Of a stretch of DNA of 22,627 nucleotides, positions 7,212 to 15,046 are shown one piece after another. Each line of letters begins with the position of its first letter. Position 1 is the stretch's first letter. The translations under genes were made by a program, and so were the position numbers. This DNA is from an uncultured bacterium (GTDB taxonomy: Bacteria > Patescibacteriota > CALEFQ01): the NCBI GenBank assembly GCA_937877125.1, contig CALEFQ010000032.1, positions 1 to 22,627 on the forward strand. The letters are read 5' to 3'. The notes under the pieces are model-generated. The model worked only from the letters and a program-made list of their open reading frames with translations. It was not told the DNA's origin and made no database searches.

Positions 7212-7466
7212 ATATGAACCAAAGAAGGTTTTTAAATTTTTTCTGATTACCTCACGCCCCCGACCGCTTTTTAGAAATCTTTCTCTAATCCTGGCATCCT
7301 CATTACATAAATAAGCTTCATAATAAATCAATCGCAAAGGACGACGACTGCTAGTAGATCTATTTAATCCCAAGCAATGTTGCCAGAACCTGCGAGTCAA
7401 GGCGGACGTCATTCCGTAATACAATTTCCCGTCTTTTAGACTCTGTAAAATATATACGTAATACAT
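7188..7466 (-). CDS. GIY-YIG mini-nuclease whose 3' end lies inside tRNA-His
   Basis: 92 aa, a single GIY-YIG domain of the UPF0213/YhbQ type: YVYIL at residues 3-7, YYG at 16-18, LTRRFWQH with Arg25 and His30, and the metal-ligand Glu62 in RIRERFLKSG. These enzymes cut DNA; small stand-alone members are common and mostly of unknown role. The start at 7466 has a strong SD (AAGGAGGGG). The last codons (encoding YGDCSSVG) and the TAG stop come from the 5' part of tRNA-His. A truncated tRNA-His copy lies just upstream of the SD, so the gene sits between two tRNA-His 5' halves in direct orientation. This arrangement suggests a small mobile or homing cassette (inference). Confidence 0.85.
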   Translation of the reverse strand: MYYVYILQSLKDGKLYYGMTSALTRRFWQHCLGLNRSTSSRRPLRLIYYEAYLCNEDARIRERFLKSGRGREVIRKNLKTFFGSYGDCSSVG

Positions 7467-7484
7467 ATCCCCTCCTTTTAATTA

Positions 7485-7545
7485 CTGCGGGACCACAACC
7501 CGCCCCCGCCGATTCGGCGGGCTAACCAACTGAGCTACAGTCACC
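7485..7545 (-). pseudogene. Truncated tRNA-His copy (5' half) with a palindromic insert
   Basis: Minus strand: the G-1, acceptor and D-arm bases match the intact tRNA-His base for base up to GGTTAG. Then 17 bases, CCCGCCGAATCGGCGGG (a hairpin), replace three bases of the D-arm region. The anticodon arm then matches again up to the variable loop, where homology stops abruptly (TAATTAAAAGG). No T arm or acceptor 3' strand, so it cannot be a functional tRNA. Confidence 0.85.
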
Positions 7546-7585
7546 ACGCCTTCGCCTCGAACCTTTGGTTCGAGGCTTCGGCGTG
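7545..7585. repeat. Hairpin element, copy 1 (CACGCC...GGCGTG)
   Basis: Stem cacgcc/ggcgtg, small internal loop ttcg/cttc, then 9-bp stem cctcgaacc/ggttcgagg with a TTT loop. It abuts the 5' end of the truncated tRNA-His and lies just past the stop of the second GIY-YIG gene. A related hairpin at 7867-7899 lies on the other side of that gene with its internal GAAG/TTCG parts inverted. Confidence 0.65.
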
Positions 7586-7595
7586 TAAACTACTT

Positions 7596-7835
7596 CTATA
7601 TCAAGTGCTTATTACGGAAAGCTCTACCAGAATAGCTTTTTAAATATTTCTCGAATCGGGCTGCCGTGAACTTATTCGGAAATATCGCTACAAATTTAAG
7701 GATGAAGGCCCCAAGATCTTTAACAATTTTACTTTCTTGACGCCGATGTGCGGCCAACCTTCTTGTCAAAGACAAAGTTAACCCCGTGTAGAATTTTCCG
7801 CTTCCCGGAAAATGAATGATATAGACATAATACAT
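7596..7835 (-). CDS. GIY-YIG mini-nuclease, second copy
   Basis: 79 aa, a single GIY-YIG domain: YVYII at residues 3-7, YTG at 16-18, LTRRLAAH with Arg25 and His30, Glu62 in ARFEKYLKS. The key residues fall at the same positions as in the 92-aa neighbour, but the rest is diverged, so these are old paralogues or separate arrivals, not a recent duplication. The start at 7835 has a strong SD (AGGAGGGGG). It is placed between tRNA-Val(GAC) and the truncated tRNA-His and is bracketed by two related hairpins. It presumably cuts DNA; the target is unknown. Confidence 0.8.
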   Translation of the reverse strand: MYYVYIIHFPGSGKFYTGLTLSLTRRLAAHRRQESKIVKDLGAFILKFVAIFPNKFTAARFEKYLKSYSGRAFRNKHLI

Positions 7836-7866
7836 ACCCCCTCCTAAGTATTATGATATGAGTTTA

Positions 7867-7899
7867 CACACCGAAGCCCCGCTGCGGGGCGAAGGCGTG
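7867..7899. repeat. Hairpin element, copy 2 (CACACCGAAG...)
   Basis: Stem cacacc/ggcgtg with GAA internal bulges and inner stem gcccc/ggggc. It runs into the CCA end of tRNA-Val(GAC) by two bases. Same family as 7545-7585, inverted, with a second GIY-YIG gene between them. Confidence 0.6.
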
Positions 7900-7974
7900 G
7901 TGGGTGTGACAGGAATCGAACCTGTGACCTTTACCGTGTCGAGGTAACGCTCTAACCAACTGAGCTACACACCC
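7898..7974 (-). tRNA. tRNA-Val (GAC), with C33
   Basis: Acceptor GGGTGTG/CACACCC, A73, encoded CCA, D arm GCTC/GAGC, anticodon stem TTACC/GGTAA, T arm ACAGG/CCTGT with TTCGATT. The 7-base anticodon loop reads TCGACAC, giving anticodon GAC but C at position 33, where U is nearly universal. All stems are intact. Confidence 0.88.
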
Positions 7975-8063
7975 GGAGGAATAAGCCATAGTCTAATATT
8001 TTTGCTTCCCGCTGTCAACCGATAGTTTCTGCGAAATTAAATGTCATGGCTCCAAATATCAAA

Positions 8064-8165
8064 GTTCAAACCTCAAAGTTCAAAGGAATTTCAAAATCCA
8101 AAACTTAAAATATGTGCTGTTTGAATTTTGTGATTCCTTTAATATTTGAGCTTTGAATTTTGAAC
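8064..8165. repeat. AT-rich imperfect palindrome, copy 1
   Basis: Arms of about 45 bases around a short centre, starting gttcaaa and ending tttgaac, with the shared phrases caaagttcaaagg and attccttt. Same style as 22506-22625. Lies between tRNA-Val and tRNA-Arg; the rest of this gap shows only a short GC hairpin (ccgccccgcttggcgggg, 8171-8188). Confidence 0.6.
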
Positions 8166-8197
8166 TTCCACCGCCCCGCTTGGCGGGGCGTGTGGGC

Positions 8198-8274
8198 TGG
8201 TACGCCCGGCAGGATTCGGACCTGCGACCTGCGGTTTAGAAAACCGCTGCTCTATCCAGCTGAGCTACGGGCGC
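8198..8274 (-). tRNA. tRNA-Arg (UCU)
   Basis: Acceptor GCGCCCG/CGGGCGT (last pair G-U), A73, encoded CCA, D arm GCTC/GAGC, anticodon stem GCGGT/ACCGC with loop TTTCTAA, T arm GCAGG/CCTGC. Confidence 0.93.
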
Positions 8275-8278
8275 CCGT

Positions 8279-8324
8279 TCTTCGCTTCTCGTTTCACTCG
8301 GAGCGTAGTAGGGAGCTATGGGCA
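8279..8324. repeat. CTACG-type hairpin element followed by a copy of the tRNA-Arg 5' end
   Basis: Sequence cttcgcttctcg/tcggagcgtag forms an imperfect hairpin ending in gcgtagtagg. It is followed by gagctatgggcac (8312-8324), which repeats the 5' end of tRNA-Arg (gagctacgggcgc, 8262-8274) with two changes. Same layout as at tRNA-Phe (22233-22345). Confidence 0.5.
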
Positions 8325-8344
8325 CATGACACCGCTTAGCGGTG

Positions 8345-8430
8345 AAATTAAAAATATAAAATTTAAAAGAAATTTAAAGCTTAAATTTTAAACTTCTTTT
8401 GAATTTTAGCTTTAAATTTTTGATTTTGAG
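8345..8430. repeat. AT-rich imperfect palindrome, copy 2
   Basis: Almost pure A/T with mirrored phrases (aaatttaaagc on the left, gctttaaattttt on the right). More diverged than copy 1 but the same size and setting, next to a tRNA gene. Confidence 0.45.
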
Positions 8431-8479
8431 CCCCCTCACTCAGAATTTGGAATTATTTTCAATACCCGAGTGAGGGGGC
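8430..8479. repeat. CCCCC-CACTC palindrome, copy 1
   Basis: 12-bp perfect stem gccccctcactc/gagtgagggggc (8430-8441, 8468-8479) with a 26-base AT-rich loop, just past the CCA end of the next tRNA. Relatives at 20202-20248 and 21440-21487 share the CCCCC, CACTCA and TGAGTG parts. Confidence 0.65.
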
Positions 8480-8484
8480 GAGAC

Positions 8485-8560
8485 TGGTGGGCCCAGCTGG
8501 GATCGAACCAGCGACCCTCCGGTTATGAGCCGGGTGCTCTAACCACTGAGCTATGGGCCC
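8485..8560 (-). tRNA. tRNA with CAU anticodon, probably tRNA-Ile2 (lysidine type)
   Basis: Acceptor GGGCCCA/TGGGCCC, A73, encoded CCA, D arm GCTC/GAGC, anticodon loop CTCATAA, T arm GCTGG/CCAGC. It lacks the initiator marks (no 1-72 mismatch, no GGG/CCC anticodon stem). C4-G69 and C5-G68 plus the TCGCTGGTTC T-arm region fit bacterial tRNA-Ile(CAU), the substrate of TilS, better than elongator Met. Pair 27-43 is C-A. Confidence 0.8.
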
Positions 8561-8759
8561 GCCTACGCCAAGGCTTCGGCGGGCTCAGCCCTCAAAGCAC
8601 TAGCGCAGATGGACCACTGTCTTCCCAAAAGCTGTTTTTATTTTACGCTAGAAACCCTTTTGCGTCAACGAGAAGTTCGGTCAAACCGACAGCTTTTGTA
8701 AAAATATAATTAACAAATGTAATTATTATCTCCAGGTAAAATCTTTTTTAGGCAATCAG
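8558..8759. other. Intergenic stretch with GC palindrome and long-range stem
   Basis: At 8558-8582 cccgcc...ggcggg forms a palindrome that starts in the tRNA 5' end and is akin to the insert in the truncated tRNA-His. At 8627-8635 and 8689-8697 the arms aaaagctgt/acagctttt enclose about 50 bases with smaller hairpins. No gene is seen; the reading frames that cover the tRNA here are antisense artefacts. Confidence 0.5.
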
Positions 8760-8776
8760 TTGACATTGATTATAAT
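8760..8776 (+). promoter_or_regulatory. Promoter boxes of the secreted helical protein gene
   Basis: Perfect TTGACA (8760-8765) and perfect TATAAT (8771-8776), but only 5 bases apart, so they cannot form one promoter. Either TATAAT works with a poor -35 upstream, or TTGACA works with TAGGCT (8782-8787). Confidence 0.45.
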
Positions 8777-8825
8777 GGTGCTAGGCTTCAGTAAGCCGAC
8801 AATCCCTTTTCACAAGGAGGTAAGC

Positions 8826-9833
8826 ATGAAAAGGATAATATTCGTGTCATTCAGTGTAATTATGTTTCTGTTCTGGTATAGTGATCTTCCCTGCCAAGCC
8901 GAATCGGCCGAGGTTAAAACCCTGGTCAAACACTTCAACCGGGTCAAAGACCCCGGGAAAAAAGTTGAAATTCTGGGAAACATCCTGCAGCTCAAGAGTC
9001 TTGAAGGCGATCTGGTTTTCTACGAGCTGGTTGAAAAAAGAAAAGCCGACCAGCTTCCCCTATTCGAAGAGGCCATAACCAAACACAGCACCTGCGAAAT
9101 CTACCTACACATGGGTCACTACGTCAGGAAAAAAGTCGAACCGATCATTCAGAAAGCACAGAAGCTGATTGCCGACCATCCGTCCATAATTTTCCAGAAT
9201 GATCCAGACGGCAAATTGGCTAAACTCGATCAAGAATCTATCAGAATAGGCAATGAAACAGAGGAAAAAGTCTTTGAACCTCTGACCCAAGCCATGTTTC
9301 TCGCCGCCCCGCCTCATGCCGCCTGTCTGGCCCGGAAAATAAGCGCCGAACTCAATTCCGAAGACCCTTACGAAACTCTGGGAGCCAAAATCGGAATTTT
9401 GATGACAGGCGAAAGCGGATTTACCGCCCTACTCGACCTATTCTTGACCCAGCCCAACTCGGGAATTGACGCGACTTACTTGATCACGCAAATACCGATC
9501 TTCAAGGCAGATTCCGTCGTGCCCATTATCAAAGCTTACGAAAATCCCCAGAACTCCAAAGCGACCAAGGACAGATTGGAACCATTACTCCTCAGTATCT
9601 CGGTCACACCAGAATGCCTGCCTCGGGTGGTCGACGCCTATTTTCAAAGCCCATTTTTCCCGGAAATCAAAATTCCAGACAATCCGGCGGATATTCCCTG
9701 GCTGGAAAAAACTCTGATCGCGGTCAAGGGCAACAAGAAGTTCTGCAATGCCCTAAAACAAACGAGCGGACCGGGAGAGCGCTATCCCTCCGGACTGAAA
9801 ATGGATCGGCTCCAAGCCTATCTTTGCCCCTGA
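8826..9833 (+). CDS. Secreted all-helical protein, 335 aa, unknown
   Basis: I choose ATG 8826 because AAGGAGGT (8814-8821) lies just before it and because it gives a clean signal peptide (residues 1-25, KRIIFVSFSVIMFLFW core, likely cut after CQA). The mature part of about 310 residues is helix-rich and reads like an alpha-solenoid: VKTLVKHFNRVKDPGKKVEILGN and FTALLDLFLTQPNSG resemble HEAT-like helical hairpins, and Cys residues are scattered. I do not recognise a family or catalytic motif. It is monocistronic, with a strong SD and a good terminator, unlike most genes here, and could be a later arrival (inference). Confidence 0.7.
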   Translation: MKRIIFVSFSVIMFLFWYSDLPCQAESAEVKTLVKHFNRVKDPGKKVEILGNILQLKSLEGDLVFYELVEKRKADQLPLFEEAITKHSTCEIYLHMGHYVRKKVEPIIQKAQKLIADHPSIIFQNDPDGKLAKLDQESIRIGNETEEKVFEPLTQAMFLAAPPHAACLARKISAELNSEDPYETLGAKIGILMTGESGFTALLDLFLTQPNSGIDATYLITQIPIFKADSVVPIIKAYENPQNSKATKDRLEPLLLSISVTPECLPRVVDAYFQSPFFPEIKIPDNPADIPWLEKTLIAVKGNKKFCNALKQTSGPGERYPSGLKMDRLQAYLCP

Positions 9834-9846
9834 AAAGTGCAATCGA

Positions 9847-9886
9847 AAATCCCCACTCTCATGCTAATGAGAATGGGGATTTTTTT
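9847..9886. terminator. Bidirectional terminator between convergent genes
   Basis: 16-position stem with one mismatch (9847-9862 with 9867-9882), loop GCTA, followed by T's on the plus strand and preceded by A's, so it serves both the secreted helical protein gene and the SGNH gene. Confidence 0.9.
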
Positions 9887-9892
9887 ATTTGC

Positions 9893-11602
9893 CTACCACC
9901 GCCCCGCCACCGCGGTCGATCCTCCGCGCGTGCTTTGCGGATAAGCAAAGAAGCTGCTCAATGTTTTACCGGCGTAGCTAAACGTCCGGATTTGCAAACC
10001 GGAATTACGATTGGGACCGACCACCAGATCGGGAACTTTATCATTGTTAACATCCGCCGCGGAAACATTAGCGCCGATCTGGTATTGCGACGGATAAGCG
10101 TAAAACTCTCCTAGTTTGGTAAAAGAAGAATTGTAGCGCACCACTTTGACCTTGGGTGTGCCTGAAAGTTGGGCGGCCACTAGCTCCGCCTTGCCGTCGC
10201 GATCAAAATCCGCGGCTTCCACATCCACGCCGGTCTTACTGCCCGGGAAAGCCGTCCAAACCAAGCCGCGCTGTCTACCATTTTTATTACCGGCGACATA
10301 ATCATAAGTCAAAACGCGAGTGTCGCCGCCGGCGCCGGAACCGACAATCAATTCGGCCCGATTGTCTTTATCGACATCCCCGAAAGCAACCGTGCAGCCG
10401 TTTTGCGCCGAGCCGAAAATATTTTTCTCGAACAAAACCGTTTTCTCGCTATTGTACCGATAAACTTTCGCCCACCCCTGCCCCCCGCTCAGCTGACAAA
10501 CGCCAATTTCATCCTTGCCGTCGCCGTCAAAGTCCCCGCCGGCCACGTCAATCCCGCCGTGAAAATCACGAGAGAACGCGAAAAACTGGATTCCCATCAA
10601 ACGGCCGTCTCTTTTAAAAACGCGGACCTGCGGTCCGCCGCCGGCTCCCGCCCCGGAGACAATCTCAGCTTGTCCGTCCTTGTCGACATCAGCCAGCGCC
10701 AAACGTGCGCCGCCTTTAAAGTTTTTTTCATACGCAAAAAAATTAGTTGACCCTAAGGCCGCGCCGCGCGGAGAAAAGGCGCGTACATGCGACTGACAGC
10801 CCCAGGAAGGCGCGGTGATAATTTTATTGGCGTTTTCCTTGTAATTGCCATCGCTCTGCGAACCGGTACTCGGTTTATCGCCCGGGTCATCGGTCGGCGT
10901 CGGCGGCGTTGGAGTGCCGCCTTTAAAATCATTGGCCAAAAAATTGGCGTAGGCCGTATCCAAGGCGTCATAGCCGGCGCCGTTAGGATGAGAATCATCG
11001 CCGTTGGCGTAAGCGGATTTTAAATTTCCCCCGCTGTCCGCCAAAGTGCCGTACTGATCAAAAGCATAGAAGTCGCTATGGTTTCCGGCAAAATCATTCA
11101 GCCAGGCATTATATTGGCGATGATTGGAAACCAGGTAGGCATCCGTCGCCGAGGCCACTTGCGGCAAAGCATTGCCGATAATCAGATCGATTCCTTTCCC
11201 GTGCGTCACATTATAGACGTCTTCGACAATCCCGATATTGCGTTCATAATTGGCGTTGGCCTCGGCCGTCGAGCCGCCGGAAAAATCAACAAAGCATAAT
11301 TTGAAAAATACCGCTTTATCGCCGCTAGGGAGGGCATCGATAATCGACCGGGCGCTGCTTACCATGTTACTGCCGTCACCTTCCGGGCCGTCAACATACC
11401 GGTGGTAAAGTTCATAATTATGGAAAGACACTCCACTAGCGTCATCACCGCTCCAGCCCCAATGATAAAACCAACCCTCCATCACCGAACGACCGAGCAT
11501 ATAAATAGGCGGATTGGCCGCGCGGGCTGGATTGATCGAGACGGTCGGGATCAGCAGGGCGCTGACCAACAAGATCAATCCAATGATTTTTAGGAATTTC
11601 AT
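9893..11602 (-). CDS. Secreted SGNH-hydrolase-like protein with FG-GAP propeller
   Basis: 569 aa. Signal peptide 1-28 (cut near ARA). Residues 32-227 look like an SGNH/GDSL hydrolase: the first block is LGRS with Ser39 (GRS in place of GDS), GN at 143-144, and Asp202-xx-His205 in GDDSHPNG, so Ser, Asp and His are all present. Such enzymes remove acyl or acetyl groups from lipids or sugars. A Pro/Thr linker (230-240) leads to an FG-GAP/VCBS-type beta-propeller (about 268-569) with five Asp-rich calcium loops: DVDKDG 305, DFDGDG 357, DVDKDN 409, DFDRDG 465, DVNNDK 517. The last repeat stops at GGSTAVAGRW before its Asp loop. It probably acts at the cell surface on a polysaccharide or lipid. No SD; single gene. 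Confidence 0.8.
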   Translation of the reverse strand: MKFLKIIGLILLVSALLIPTVSINPARAANPPIYMLGRSVMEGWFYHWGWSGDDASGVSFHNYELYHRYVDGPEGDGSNMVSSARSIIDALPSGDKAVFFKLCFVDFSGGSTAEANANYERNIGIVEDVYNVTHGKGIDLIIGNALPQVASATDAYLVSNHRQYNAWLNDFAGNHSDFYAFDQYGTLADSGGNLKSAYANGDDSHPNGAGYDALDTAYANFLANDFKGGTPTPPTPTDDPGDKPSTGSQSDGNYKENANKIITAPSWGCQSHVRAFSPRGAALGSTNFFAYEKNFKGGARLALADVDKDGQAEIVSGAGAGGGPQVRVFKRDGRLMGIQFFAFSRDFHGGIDVAGGDFDGDGKDEIGVCQLSGGQGWAKVYRYNSEKTVLFEKNIFGSAQNGCTVAFGDVDKDNRAELIVGSGAGGDTRVLTYDYVAGNKNGRQRGLVWTAFPGSKTGVDVEAADFDRDGKAELVAAQLSGTPKVKVVRYNSSFTKLGEFYAYPSQYQIGANVSAADVNNDKVPDLVVGPNRNSGLQIRTFSYAGKTLSSFFAYPQSTRGGSTAVAGRW

Positions 11603-11655
11603 ATTTTTGTTTCTTTAATGATTATTTCATCTTACCATAATCGCCACCAACTACA

Positions 11656-11683
11656 AAAGACGGGACCAACTGGCCCCGTCTTT
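11656..11683 (-). terminator. Terminator of the ATP synthase operon
   Basis: 9-bp stem aaagacggg/cccgtcttt followed by TTTTG on the minus strand, located past atpE and the metK remnant. Confidence 0.8.
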
Positions 11684-11715
11684 ACGACGCGTTATAAATG
11701 TATCAGCCTGTTTAT

Positions 11716-11793
11716 TTTATCGATCCTCTCCCAGGTAAAATCCTAATCCGCTCGGCCAAAATACCCGTAAGCGGCCGCGCAGCCGGAGTTTTT
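11716..11793 (-). pseudogene. Remnant of the metK 3' end
   Basis: Aligns with 18981-19078 of intact metK in the same orientation, with about 20 bases missing (a frameshift) and scattered changes. In the metK frame it reads AYGYFGRAD-stop-DFTWERIDK, against [19 protein letters not shown] in intact metK; the stop is TAG (11745-11743) where metK has CAG. It lies 12 bases past the atpE stop and before the operon terminator. It cannot encode a working enzyme. Confidence 0.85.
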
Positions 11794-11805
11794 GACTGGG
11801 CGCGA

Positions 11806-12045
<240 letters not shown>

Positions 12046-12071
12046 TTAATAATTATTGAAAACTAAGCTAT

Positions 12072-12902
12072 TCACTCGGCCACCATTTTTCGTTCCACGT
12101 GTTTTTTCAATTCCTCCGCTTCCTTATCGGCCATATTGAAAAATACCAAAAGCAAGAAGGAAAAAACCATCGCCTGGATCGCGCCGAAAAAAACCGACAT
12201 CCCCAAAACCAGCGTCGGCAGAATCCAAGACACAAAAAACATAATCAGCGTGAATAAAATCTCTCCCGACAGCATACTGCCAAACAAACGGAAAGACAAG
12301 GCAATAATTTTCGCCAACTCGCTGACAATCCCCAACAAGCCCATAATCGTGTCAAAAACCGTCTTGCCAAACCATTTGATATAACCCGCTAAACCCTTCA
12401 CGCCGCGCGGCGGATACCAGGGCAAAAATTTTCTCAAATAAAACAGGAAGCCTGATTTTACTATGACATAAAACTGGAGCACAACCACCGCCACGACCGC
12501 GAAGACAAAAGGAATACTGTAATCGCTGGTCGGGGTCCGCAGCAGCGGCACGGACTGAGTCTCGCCGTCAATTACCTTCGCCACGGTGATCGGTCCGAAA
12601 ATCGGCAAAACTCCGATCAAATTAGCCACCAACAGAAACAGGAATAGCGTCACCAGAATGGGCACATATTTAACTGTTTTCTTTCGGTCGCCCGTCACGG
12701 TATCGATAAATCCCAAAATCATTTCAAAGAGCGCTTCCAAAAAATTATAAAAACCCTTAGGGCGCAGGGATGCTTTCTTTTTGATGTAAAGAGCGACCAC
12801 AATAAAAATCAGGCTGACTAGCATGGTGGCCAAAAAAGAATTGGTCACGGGAAATCCGAAAAACTCGGTTATCTTTTCGGCAGTAATAGATAAATAAATC
12901 AT
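12072..12902 (-). CDS. atpB: ATP synthase subunit a
   Basis: 276 aa with five to six hydrophobic segments. It forms the two half-channels beside the c ring. The essential Arg is present at about residue 205 in ALSFRLFGSMLSGEILF, the counterpart of E. coli Arg210. Size and the C-terminal IQAMVFSFLLLVFF segment fit the family. It starts 2 bases after the stop of the small AtpI/AtpZ-like gene and precedes atpE, so the two core Fo genes a and c sit at the end of the operon, not at its head. Confidence 0.95.
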   Translation of the reverse strand: MIYLSITAEKITEFFGFPVTNSFLATMLVSLIFIVVALYIKKKASLRPKGFYNFLEALFEMILGFIDTVTGDRKKTVKYVPILVTLFLFLLVANLIGVLPIFGPITVAKVIDGETQSVPLLRTPTSDYSIPFVFAVVAVVVLQFYVIVKSGFLFYLRKFLPWYPPRGVKGLAGYIKWFGKTVFDTIMGLLGIVSELAKIIALSFRLFGSMLSGEILFTLIMFFVSWILPTLVLGMSVFFGAIQAMVFSFLLLVFFNMADKEAEELKKHVERKMVAE

Positions 12903-12904
12903 AA

Positions 12905-13189
12905 TTATTTACTGGCCGGCTTATCTTTTTGATCAGCGCCGTCTTTTTGGCCCGGCTGCTTCCGACGGGACATACTTTCCAGGTTAGCGGTAATTTTTTT
13001 GGTCATCACGAAGGATAACACGATCGTTATCCCTAAACTGACCAGAATCCCGACAATCAAATAAATCGGAGCGGTATCATATTTCTTGTCCAACAGCCGT
13101 CCCGGTATGGCAAAAACCAAAAGCGGGATTACAATTATCAGCAGCTGGTAGAAAAATATTTTATAAGCTCGTTGATAGGCTTTGTTCAT
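12905..13189 (-). CDS. AtpI/AtpZ-like small membrane protein, second copy
   Basis: 94 aa from ATG 13189, which lies 4 bases after the atpC stop; the longer frame from 13258 would add an unlikely basic stretch inside atpC. Two membrane helices (about 10-30 and 42-64) joined by PGRLLDKKYDTAPIYLIVG, the G-x-LD-x-T-P pattern of the ATPase_gene1 family. These proteins help assemble the c ring or carry Mg2+/Ca2+. Its place between atpC and atpB recalls AtpQ/AtpR in N-type (sodium) ATPase operons (order DCQRBE). A Lys/Gln-rich tail follows. Another member opens the operon. Confidence 0.75.
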   Translation of the reverse strand: MNKAYQRAYKIFFYQLLIIVIPLLVFAIPGRLLDKKYDTAPIYLIVGILVSLGITIVLSFVMTKKITANLESMSRRKQPGQKDGADQKDKPASK

Positions 13190-13193
13190 ATGA

Positions 13194-15033
<1,840 letters not shown>

Positions 15034-15046
15034 TTAAAATCAGTAA

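Noticed and set aside
8470..8709. ORF on the plus strand across a tRNA (reads GSNQRPSGYEPGALTTELWA)
   Set aside because: This is the well-known false protein made by reading a tRNA gene backwards; it covers tRNA-Ile2 antisense.
8760..8825. Longer start for the secreted helical protein at 8760
   Set aside because: It starts on a TTG inside the -35-like box; ATG 8826 has the SD and gives a proper signal peptide.
9614..11593. Several ORFs antisense to the SGNH/FG-GAP gene or running out of the helical-protein gene
   Set aside because: Low-complexity Arg/Pro/Ser-rich shadows of real genes.
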